Below are positions 1-5,700 of a stretch of DNA of 6,117 nucleotides, piece by piece. The stretch is taken from assembly GCA_029777935.1 (NCBI GenBank), contig JAKORH010000365.1, forward strand, positions 1 through 6,117, read 5' to 3'. Made by a program: the position numbers and the translations under genes. Under the pieces are notes generated by a model that saw only the letters and a program-made list of their open reading frames with translations, had not been told where the DNA came from and searched no databases. The DNA comes from Pseudomonadota bacterium (GTDB lineage Bacteria; Pseudomonadota; Gammaproteobacteria; Burkholderiales; Burkholderiaceae). Every line of letters begins with the position of its first letter. Within the stretch, counting starts at the first letter, position 1.

Positions 1-640
1 GAGCGCCGTGCCGATCGTGTACGTCAGTCATTCCTTCGACGAGGTGCTGCGGCTGGCGACCGCGCTGATCGTGCTCGATCGAGGGCGGGTCGTCGCGGTC
101 GGCGCGGCCACCGATGTGCTCGCCGACCCGCGACTGCGCGGGCTGATCGGCGGCGCCGATCTCGGCACGCTGGTGTTCGGAAGCGTGGCGGCGCACGACG
201 ATCAGTACGGCCTGTCGACGCTCGCGTGCGACGGTTTCGATCTGCGCGTGCCGCGCGTGGCGCTGGCGGTCGGCACGCCGGTGCGCGCCCGCCTGCCGGC
301 GCGCGACGTGGCGCTCGCGCTGACGCGGCCGAGCGACGTCAGCATCATCAATCGCCTCGCCGGCGCGGTGCAGGCGATCGAGCCGCGCGATGCGACCTAT
401 GCCGACGTGCTGGTGCGGATCGGCCCGTCCACGCTGCTGCGCGCCACGATCACGCGCGAATCGACCGCGCGGCTGGCGCTCGAGCCGGGACTTGCGGTGT
501 GGTGCCTGGTCAAGAGCGTGGCGCTCGATGCGGGCGCGCTGGCGCTGGCGCGCGGCGCTGCTGCTAAGCGCGCGATTTCTTCTGCGACTGACGCTGCGAA
601 CGACGCGCCGGATGTCGTGCCAAACGAAGCGCCTCGTTGA
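1..640 (+). CDS. modC: Molybdate ABC transporter ATP-binding protein ModC, C-terminal part (5' end outside window)
   Basis: Cytoplasmic ATPase of the ModABC molybdate importer; about 212 residues are visible and the reading frame is open through the left edge (first full codon at base 2). The GTG at base 8 is internal, not a start. Seen: the H-loop (switch) histidine in VYVSHSFDEV, codon 29-31, followed by the usual LVLDRGRVVAVG-like end of the nucleotide-binding domain. After it comes a regulatory domain with ARDVALALTRPSDVSIINRL and a Mop/TOBE-type molybdate-binding fold ending near WCLVKSVAL (about base 527). The DVALALTRPSDVSIINRL stretch is highly characteristic of ModC. Walker A, the signature motif and Walker B must lie to the left, probably after modA and modB. 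Beyond the Mop domain is an Ala-rich tail of about 35 residues with no recognised function, which overlaps the convergent ModE-like gene by 77 bp. Identity is firm; whether the tail is native is less certain. Confidence 0.93.
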   Translation, partial: SAVPIVYVSHSFDEVLRLATALIVLDRGRVVAVGAATDVLADPRLRGLIGGADLGTLVFGSVAAHDDQYGLSTLACDGFDLRVPRVALAVGTPVRARLPARDVALALTRPSDVSIINRLAGAVQAIEPRDATYADVLVRIGPSTLLRATITRESTARLALEPGLAVWCLVKSVALDAGALALARGAAAKRAISSATDAANDAPDVVPNEAPR

Positions 641-962
641 GTTCGGCCAGCCCCGGCGCGGCGGCCTGGGCGGCGCGCCGCTCGAGCGCGCGGTAGATCG
701 CGGCCACGCGCGCGCCGAACGGTGTCAGCTCGGTGCTGCCGCCGATGTTGCGGCCCGGCTGGCTGACGGCGACCGGCTCGTGGAACATCTCGTTCAGCGC
801 CGCGAGCAGTTCCCAGGCACGGCGATACGACATGCCCATGGCGCGCGCCGCGGCGGCGAGCGAGCGTTCGCGTCCGATGTGTTCGAGCAACTCGACCTTG
901 CCCGGACCGAGGCGGCCGCCGTCGAGGTCGACGCGCAACGACAGGCGCGGTGCCGCGGGCAT
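564..962 (-). CDS. ModE-type winged helix-turn-helix regulator, DNA-binding domain only
   Basis: A 132-residue protein resembling the N-terminal LysR-like winged-helix domain of ModE, the molybdate-responsive repressor/activator. Seen: an opening beta strand LSLRVDLDGG, a helix-turn-helix in SLAAAARAMGMSYRRAWELL (about residues 34-53), and the wing/dimer helix segment GRNIGGSTELTPFGARV (about 70-86). E. coli ModE has the equivalent GISYKSAWDAIN and GGGGAVLTRYGQRL. The two C-terminal molybdate-binding Mop domains of full ModE (about 262 residues) are absent, so by itself it probably cannot sense molybdate; stand-alone versions are common in proteobacteria. The ATG at 962 lies 2 nt after the scpA TGA (TGA-CG-ATG), with only a weak GAG upstream, so translation is probably coupled to scpA. 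The C-terminus is a basic Arg/Gln/Lys tail lying in the overlap with modC. Facing modC makes the mod genes plausible targets (inference). Confidence 0.85.
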   Translation of the reverse strand: MPAAPRLSLRVDLDGGRLGPGKVELLEHIGRERSLAAAARAMGMSYRRAWELLAALNEMFHEPVAVSQPGRNIGGSTELTPFGARVAAIYRALERRAAQAAAPGLAELNEALRLARHPARRSQRQSQKKSRA

Positions 963-964
963 CG

Positions 965-1834
965 TCAGCTCGGCGTGTACGCCAGCAGCAGATAGATCGG
1001 CGCGTACGGCGCCGCCTGCGTGATCTCGATCAGGTTCTCGCGGGCCAGCTCCAGCAGCGCGAGGAAGTGCACGATCACGAGCGGCGCGCCGCGCGCCAGC
1101 AGCGCGGCGTCGAACAGATCGCCGAACTCCAGGAAGCGGGCGCTCTGCAGCCGCTTGAGCACGATGCTCATGTGCTCGCGCACCGACAGCTCCTCGCGCG
1201 CGATGTGGTGGTGCGCATACAGCCTGGCGCGCCTCAGCACCTCGGCCCAGGCCTGCTGCAGGTCGGCGACGTTGACCTGCGGCAGCCGTTTCTCCAGCGC
1301 CTGCTCGATCGCGACCCATGCGCGCGCGAAATCGCGGCCGACCCGCGGCAGCTCGTCGATCTGCGCGGCGGCGAGCTTCATCCGCTCGTACTCGATCAGC
1401 CGGCGCACCAGTTCCGCGCGCGGGTCCTCGACCTTCTCGCCGGTTTCCGCCTTCTTCACCGGCAGCAGCATCCGGCTCTTGATTTCGATCAGCATCGCCG
1501 CCATCAGCAGGTATTCGGCGGCGAGCTCCAGATTGCTGCGGCGGATCTGCTCGACGTACGCGAGGTACTGCTGCGTCAGCGGCGCCATCGGGATGTCGAG
1601 CACGTTGAAATTCTGCTTGCGGATCAGGTACAGCAGCAGGTCGAGCGGGCCTTCGAACGCCTCGAGAAACACCTCGAGCGCATCGGGCGGGATGTACAGG
1701 TCGTCCGGCAGCTTGAACAGCGGCTCGCCGTACAGGCGCGCCAGCGCGATGCCGTCGACCACGTCGGGCGTGCTGTCGACCTGCGGCTCGTCGAGCCGGC
1801 GGTGCAGCAGCGGCGCGGCGGGTTCGTCCAGCAC
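965..1834 (-). CDS. scpA: Segregation and condensation protein ScpA (kleisin)
   Basis: A 289-residue kleisin that bridges the Smc head domains and binds ScpB in the bacterial condensin complex, acting on the nucleoid in chromosome compaction and segregation. Seen: an N-terminal extension of about 50 residues as found in betaproteobacterial forms, then the ScpA signature FEGPLDLLLYLIRKQNFNVL (about residues 60-79). After it come the helical Smc-binding segment with LAAEYLLMAAMLIEIKSRML (about 104-123), a charged linker, and a C-terminal winged-helix region from SVREHMSIVLKRLQ to VIVHFLALLELARENLIEI (about 217-271). The start is GTG at 1834; no ATG occurs before residue 83, and AGGA at 1846-1843 is well placed. 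The GTG directly follows the TAG of the DUF3460 gene (TAGGTG), and the ModE-like gene starts 2 nt after its stop. No scpB is in the window; in Burkholderiales scpB usually lies elsewhere. Confidence 0.96.
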   Translation of the reverse strand: MLDEPAAPLLHRRLDEPQVDSTPDVVDGIALARLYGEPLFKLPDDLYIPPDALEVFLEAFEGPLDLLLYLIRKQNFNVLDIPMAPLTQQYLAYVEQIRRSNLELAAEYLLMAAMLIEIKSRMLLPVKKAETGEKVEDPRAELVRRLIEYERMKLAAAQIDELPRVGRDFARAWVAIEQALEKRLPQVNVADLQQAWAEVLRRARLYAHHHIAREELSVREHMSIVLKRLQSARFLEFGDLFDAALLARGAPLVIVHFLALLELARENLIEITQAAPYAPIYLLLAYTPS

Positions 1835-2026
1835 CTACTTCGTCCTGGTCTGGTACACGTACGGCTGCATCGGCACCTTCGATGCCTTCCAGCGCGCCAA
1901 CTCGTCGAGGTCGAGCTGCTGGTCCCACAGCAGCGCGCGCCCCTCGCGCTGCTTGCGTTCGAGGTCGGGCTTCTGCTGCTTCAGCTCGCGGATGAAGCGC
2001 GTGATTTCGGAGACGTATTCGGCCAT
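1835..2026 (-). CDS. DUF3460 family small protein
   Basis: A 63-residue, highly charged protein matching the DUF3460 family of Betaproteobacteria. The family is recognised from the N-terminal YVSEITRFIRELKQQKPDLE and the invariant-looking core KQREGRALLWD (about residues 25-35), followed by a Leu/Asp-rich stretch and a short C-terminal tail VYQTRTK. There is no signal peptide, membrane segment or cysteine, so it is presumably cytoplasmic; residues 5-30 are probably helical. Its function is unknown. Its TAG stop directly abuts the GTG of scpA, so the two are almost certainly co-transcribed and translationally linked, an arrangement seen in Burkholderiales. The ATG at 2026 is the only reasonable start and fits the family length, although no clear Shine-Dalgarno sequence precedes it. 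Only 27 bp separate the start from the palindromic element to its right. Confidence 0.88.
   Translation of the reverse strand: MAEYVSEITRFIRELKQQKPDLERKQREGRALLWDQQLDLDELARWKASKVPMQPYVYQTRTK
1843..1846 (-). promoter_or_regulatory. Ribosome binding site for scpA
   Basis: AGGA on the minus strand, 8 nt before the GTG at 1834 and inside the last codons of the DUF3460 gene. It supports GTG as the true scpA start, where no nearby ATG exists. Confidence 0.6.
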
Positions 2027-2053
2027 GGTGCTGAAGATGTTGCAGCTTGATTT

Positions 2054-2131
2054 CCCTCACCCCAACCCCTCTCCCACGGGGAGAGGGGCTTTTCTTCCCT
2101 CTCCCTCTGGGAGAGGGACCGAGGGTGAGGG
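2054..2131 (+). repeat. Palindromic REP/MITE-like element, copy A (two tandem hairpins)
   Basis: A 78-bp element bounded by 9-bp inverted ends, CCCTCACCC at 2054-2062 and GGGTGAGGG at 2123-2131. Inside are two perfect hairpins. The first has arms CCCCTCTCCC 2066-2075 and GGGAGAGGGG 2079-2088 with a 3-nt loop. The second has arms CCCTCTCCC 2097-2105 and GGGAGAGGG 2109-2117 with loop TCT. The same layout recurs, inverted, at 5701-5847. GGGAGAGGG palindromes of this type are widespread in intergenic DNA of GC-rich proteobacteria and resemble REP elements spread by RAYT transposases; assignment to a named family is not possible by eye. No target-site duplication is apparent. It fills the gap between the end of the hyf operon and DUF3460-scpA and may affect transcript ends or stability (inference). 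Confidence 0.85.
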
Positions 2132-2165
2132 TGGTGATGCCGAATTGTACGGTGACGATCGCAGC

Positions 2166-2681
2166 TCAATCGCGCCGCTTCGACACCGCCGTCAGGATGC
2201 CGCGCAGGATTTCGAGCGGCGGCGGCGGGCAGCCGGGGACCGCCACGTCGACCGGGATCACGTTGGCCACGCGCCCGCAGCTCGCGTAGTTCTCGCCGAA
2301 CACGCCGCCGGTGCAGCCGCAGTCGCCGACGGCGACCACGAGCTTCGGCTCCGGCGTGGCGTCATATGCGCGCTTCACTGCGATCTGCATGTGGCGCGAC
2401 ACCGGCCCGGTGACCAGCAGCAGGTCCGCGTGGCGCGGGCTGGCGACGAACCTGATGCCGCGCCCTTCGACGTTGTAGTAGGGATTGTTCAGCGCGTGGA
2501 TCTCCAGCTCGCAGCCGTTGCACGAACCGGCGTCGATCTGCCGGATCGCCAGCGCACGGCCGAGCAGCCGCAGCACCTCGCCCTGGATGCGCTCGCCGTC
2601 GACGCGCCAGTCATCCTGCGGCGCGGGCGCCGCTTCAGTCGGGATGCCGGCGCCGGCGATCTGTTTCAGCAGATACAGCAT
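2166..2681 (-). CDS. hyfI: Hyf/Ehr complex small subunit (HyfI/NuoB-like, 4Fe-4S protein)
   Basis: A 171-residue peripheral subunit homologous to HycG/HyfI and to NuoB of complex I. It carries the proximal (N2-like) 4Fe-4S cluster that passes electrons to the site in the large subunit. Seen: N-terminal LLKQIAGAGIPTE typical of the Hyf/Hyc branch; AGSCNGCELEI with Cys54 and Cys57 in hydrogenase-type CxxC spacing (complex I NuoB has adjacent cysteines); VGDCGCTGGVFG with Cys121; and VPGCPPPP with Cys151. All four expected cluster ligands are therefore present. Additional cysteines are Cys123 and Cys135. Length is normal for a NuoB-like subunit without the distal-cluster domain of uptake hydrogenases. 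The ATG at 2681 overlaps the presumed ancestral TGA of hyfG (TGATG); hyfG now ends 17 nt upstream. There is no good Shine-Dalgarno sequence, suggesting translational coupling. It is the last gene of the operon. Confidence 0.93.
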   Translation of the reverse strand: MLYLLKQIAGAGIPTEAAPAPQDDWRVDGERIQGEVLRLLGRALAIRQIDAGSCNGCELEIHALNNPYYNVEGRGIRFVASPRHADLLLVTGPVSRHMQIAVKRAYDATPEPKLVVAVGDCGCTGGVFGENYASCGRVANVIPVDVAVPGCPPPPLEILRGILTAVSKRRD

Positions 2682-2698
2682 CAGAGATCGTGCCCGGA

Positions 2699-4204
2699 CT
2701 AACCGAGGTTGAACGACTTGTTGATCAGCGGGAAGTCGGGGACGATGTTGCCGATCACCGCGTGCTCGAGGACCGGCCAGTTCTGCCACGACGGATCGTG
2801 GCAGTGGCAGCGGCGGATGCGCCCCTCGGCGTCGCACTCGAGCGCGACCAGCACCTCGCCGCGCCAGCCTTCGATCCAGCCCAGACCGAATCCTTCCTTC
2901 CCGGCCGGCAGAGCGACGCGCGTTTCGCCGGCGGGCAGCCGATCGACGAGCGCGCGGGTGAGCCGCAGCGACTCAAACGTCTCGTCGAAGCGCACTGCCA
3001 CTCGCGCGGCGACGTCGCCGCCCGTTTCGCACGCCAGCCCGACCGCGAGCTCGCCGTACGGCGCGCAAGGTAAGTCGATCCGCAGGTCGCGCGGCTGCCC
3101 GCTCGCGCGCGCGGCGAGCCCCGTCAGCCCGAGCTGCACGGCGAGTTCGGGCGTCACGATGCCGGTCTTCTGCAGCCGGTCCTGCAGCCCGGCGTGCTCG
3201 TCGTAGATCGCGCGCAAGGCGCGCACTTCGCGCTCGATCGCATCGCACTGCGCGCGCAGCGCGGCGAGCGCGTCCGTCGTCACTTCACGCGCCACGCCGC
3301 CGGGAACGATCCGATCCATCAGCAGCCGGTGGCCGAAGGCTTCGGCATTGACGCGCAGACACTGCTCGCGTAGCCGCGAGAACTGCGCCAGCCCGAACGC
3401 CAGCCCGGCGTCGTTGCCGAGCGCGCCGAGATCGCCGAGGTGATTGGCGACGCGCTCGCGCTCCAGCAGCAGCGCGCGCAGCCACGCGGCGCGCACCGGG
3501 ATCGCGCAGCCGGCCGCCGACTCGGCCGCCATCGCGTACGCCCACGAATAGGCGACGGTCGAGTCGCCCGACACGCGAGCCGCGAGCCGCTGTCCGTCCG
3601 CGAGCGGCATGCCCTCGAAGCGCTTCTCGATGCCCTTGTGCGTGTAGCCGAGCCGCTGCTCGAGCCGCAGCACCTTCTCGCCGACGACCGAGAAGCGGAA
3701 GTGGCCCGGCTCGATGATGCCGGCGTGGATCGGCCCGACCGCGATCTCGTGCACGCCGTCGCCGGCCACGGTGACGAATTCGTAGCGTTCCTGCTCGGCA
3801 TCGAACGCGCGCGAACCATCGGCGTCGCGCCGCAGCGGGAAGAAGTCGGCCGGCCAAGCGGCGTGGCGCAGCCAGGGGCGCTGATCGACGGCAGCGCGCG
3901 CGCGCAGGCCGAGCAGGTCGTACAGGGCGCGCTGCATGCGGATCGCGGCCGGATGCCGGGCGGACAGATCGGGATACTCGTACGGCGCTTCGCACGGCAG
4001 CCGCGCGCAGGCGAGGCCCTCGGAGGTCGCGTAGGCGGCGAGCGCGACCAGCCCTTCGCCGCAGTCGCGGCGATCCGAACCCCACAGCGCGACGAGGCGA
4101 ACCCCGGCCTCGCCGAGCTCGGACCATTCGGCTGCGTTCACGGTCGCAGCCGCGGCGCGGATCGCGCCCGGCAGCGGCGTGAATTCGACGCCCGCGATCT
4201 TCAC
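2699..4204 (-). CDS. hyfG: Group 4 hydrogenase-type large subunit lacking NiFe ligands (HyfG/Ehr large subunit; NuoC-NuoD-like)
   Basis: A 501-residue protein with a NuoC-like N-terminal domain (about residues 1-130; YPDLSARHPAAIRMQRALYD at 77-96) fused to a NuoD/hydrogenase large-subunit domain from VGPIHAGIIEPGHFRFSVVG (156-175) through LGYTHKGIEKRFEG (185-198) to the C-terminus. In true hydrogenases the first NiFe motif reads R-x-C-G-x-C; here residues 210-215 are R-V-S-G-D-S, so both cysteines are serine. The second motif (DPCxxC, near the C-terminus) is also missing: the protein ends VPDFPLINKSFNLG. It is therefore an Ehr-type subunit that cannot hold the NiFe centre, and its redox partner is unknown. 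Start GTG at 4204 lies 2 nt after the hyfF stop with a strong GGAGG at 4218-4214. The TAG at 2701-2699 looks like a recent truncation, because the next six codons read SGHDL-stop, as family tails do. Confidence 0.9.
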   Translation of the reverse strand: MKIAGVEFTPLPGAIRAAAATVNAAEWSELGEAGVRLVALWGSDRRDCGEGLVALAAYATSEGLACARLPCEAPYEYPDLSARHPAAIRMQRALYDLLGLRARAAVDQRPWLRHAAWPADFFPLRRDADGSRAFDAEQERYEFVTVAGDGVHEIAVGPIHAGIIEPGHFRFSVVGEKVLRLEQRLGYTHKGIEKRFEGMPLADGQRLAARVSGDSTVAYSWAYAMAAESAAGCAIPVRAAWLRALLLERERVANHLGDLGALGNDAGLAFGLAQFSRLREQCLRVNAEAFGHRLLMDRIVPGGVAREVTTDALAALRAQCDAIEREVRALRAIYDEHAGLQDRLQKTGIVTPELAVQLGLTGLAARASGQPRDLRIDLPCAPYGELAVGLACETGGDVAARVAVRFDETFESLRLTRALVDRLPAGETRVALPAGKEGFGLGWIEGWRGEVLVALECDAEGRIRRCHCHDPSWQNWPVLEHAVIGNIVPDFPLINKSFNLG

Positions 4205-4206
4205 GG

Positions 4207-5679
4207 TCAGCTTCCTCCCAGCAGCCGCGCCGCCTGCTGGTACCAGCCGTTCAGATACGGCGGGATGTACAGCCCGAGCATCAGCGCCAGTGCGAGATGC
4301 GCGAACACGGGGATCAGCGCCGGCGGGTGCGCGAGCTTCCTCACCGTCGTTTCGCCGAACACCATCGGCTGCACCTTGCCGAGGATGGCGGCGAACGCCA
4401 CGCCGAGCGCGAGCAGCAGCAGCGGCGTGGCCCACGGGAAATCGCGCATCGCAGTGGTCAGGATCAGGAATTCGCTGGCGAACACGCCGAACGGCGGCAT
4501 GCCGAGGATCGCGAGCGTGCCGATCATCAGCCCCCAGCCCACGGTGGGACTGATGCGCAGCAGGCCGCGGATGTCGTCCATCACCTGCGTGCCTGCCTTC
4601 TGCGCCGCGTGGCCGACCGCGAAGAAGATCGCGGACTTCACGAGCGAGTGCACCGTCATGTGCAGCAGGCCGGCGAAACTCGCGATCGGGCCGCCCATGC
4701 CGAACGCGAATGCGATCAACCCCATGTGCTCGATCGACGAGTAGGCGAACATGCGCTTGATGTCGCGCTGGCGCGAGAGGAAGAACGCGGCCAGCACCAC
4801 GGAAAGCAGGCCGAAGCCCATCATCAGGTCGCCGGCGAAGCGCGTGCCGAGCGCGCCGTCGGTCAGCACCTTGCAGCGCAGGACCGCGTACAGCGCGACG
4901 TTCAGCAGCAGCCCCGACAGCACGGCCGAGATCGGCGTCGGGCCTTCGGCGTGCGCGTCGGGCAGCCAGTTGTGCAGCGGCGCCAGCCCGACCTTGGTGC
5001 CGTAGCCGACCAGCAGGAACACGAACGCGAGCGCGATCACGGTCGGCTCGAGCTGCGCCTTCACCGCGTCGAGGCTGGTCCACAAGAGGCCCCCGCCGCC
5101 GGCGCCGAGCACGCGCTCGGCCGCCAGATACAGCAGGATCGTGCCGAACAGCGCCTGCGCGATGCCCACGCCGCACAGGATGAAGTACTTCCATGCCGCT
5201 TCGAGGCTGGCGGGCGTGCGGTACACCGCGACCAGCAGTACGGTGGCGAGCGTGGCGGCCTCCATCGCGACCCACAGGATGCCCATGTTGTTGGTCGACA
5301 GCGCCAGCAGCATCGTGAAGGTGAAGAGCTGGTACATGCTGTGGAAGAGCCGCATCCTGGGCGCGGTCATCTTGCCGTGGTCGCGCTCGATCCGCATGTA
5401 CGGCCGCGAGAAGATCGAGGTCGTCAACGCGACGAACGCGGTCAATGCGATCAGGAACACGTTCAGCGGATCGACGAAGAACTGCTCGTGCAGCACGACC
5501 GCCGGGCCACTGGCGATCACCTGCGCGGTCAACGCCGCGGCCGCGACGAACGTCGCGAGGCTGAAGCCGACGTTGAGCTCCGGCGCGCGCTCGCGGTGAC
5601 CGAACAATGCCAGCGCCGCGCTTCCAGCCAGCGGCAGTCCGAGGACGAAGAGCAGGGTCTGCATCGGATCCGTGATCAC
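4207..5679 (-). CDS. hyfF: Hyf/Ehr complex membrane subunit HyfF (NuoL/M/N and Mrp antiporter-like)
   Basis: A 490-residue, very hydrophobic inner-membrane protein of the proton-translocating antiporter family, predicted to have about 13-14 transmembrane helices. Seen: the helix-5 glutamate in WVAMEAATLATVLL (Glu140), the helix-7 lysine in KVGLAPLHNWLPDAHAEGPT (Lys229), LSRQRDIKRMFAYSSIEHMG (301-320), a histidine/lysine pair in MTVHSLVKSAIFFAVGH (His344, Lys348), and ILGMPPFGVFASEF (391-404) with Glu403. These charged residues form the proton path in complex I homologues, so a pumping role is plausible. LPDAHAEGPTPISAVLSG is the family hallmark. The start is GTG at 5679 or ATG at 5664 (residue 6, with GGA just upstream); the latter may be the true one. 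A palindromic element ends 21 bp before the GTG and supplies the in-frame upstream stop. hyfG follows after 2 nt. Confidence 0.93.
   Translation of the reverse strand: MITDPMQTLLFVLGLPLAGSAALALFGHRERAPELNVGFSLATFVAAAALTAQVIASGPAVVLHEQFFVDPLNVFLIALTAFVALTTSIFSRPYMRIERDHGKMTAPRMRLFHSMYQLFTFTMLLALSTNNMGILWVAMEAATLATVLLVAVYRTPASLEAAWKYFILCGVGIAQALFGTILLYLAAERVLGAGGGGLLWTSLDAVKAQLEPTVIALAFVFLLVGYGTKVGLAPLHNWLPDAHAEGPTPISAVLSGLLLNVALYAVLRCKVLTDGALGTRFAGDLMMGFGLLSVVLAAFFLSRQRDIKRMFAYSSIEHMGLIAFAFGMGGPIASFAGLLHMTVHSLVKSAIFFAVGHAAQKAGTQVMDDIRGLLRISPTVGWGLMIGTLAILGMPPFGVFASEFLILTTAMRDFPWATPLLLLALGVAFAAILGKVQPMVFGETTVRKLAHPPALIPVFAHLALALMLGLYIPPYLNGWYQQAARLLGGS
4214..4218 (-). promoter_or_regulatory. 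Ribosome binding site for hyfG
   Basis: GGAGG within the last codons of hyfF, 9 nt before the GTG at 4204. It is the strongest Shine-Dalgarno match in the window and settles the unusual GTG start of hyfG. Confidence 0.7.
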
Positions 5680-5700
5680 GGGACGGACGCGGGCTGCAAC

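Noticed and set aside
8..10. GTG at base 8 as the start of the left-edge gene
   Set aside because: The frame is open to the left edge and the translation begins inside the ABC ATPase domain just before the H-loop, so it is an internal valine of ModC.
564..2060. A 498-codon minus-strand open frame spanning the ModE-like gene, scpA and DUF3460
   Set aside because: Only the last 132 codons match a family; the rest is a low-complexity shadow of scpA and DUF3460, which are clear in other frames.
2066..2096. Rho-independent terminator: hairpin 2066-2088 followed by CTTTTCTT on the plus strand
   Set aside because: It points along the plus strand, where no gene lies upstream; on the minus strand, where the hyf operon would need it, no T-tract follows. 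Best explained as part of the repeat.
2144..2169. Minus-strand promoter with TTGAGC and TACAAT upstream of DUF3460
   Set aside because: Spacing between the two hexamers is only 14 bp and the element lies between it and the gene; too weak to annotate.
2699..2701. Reassigned amber codon (UAG read as an amino acid throughout the genome)
   Set aside because: TAG also ends DUF3460, hyfE and the ModE-like gene at positions that fit family lengths, so UAG is an ordinary stop here; local truncation or readthrough is more likely.
1020..2702. Long plus-strand open frame of 560 codons opposite scpA, DUF3460 and hyfI
   Set aside because: Ser/Arg-rich, no family resemblance, and runs through the palindromic element; a shadow.
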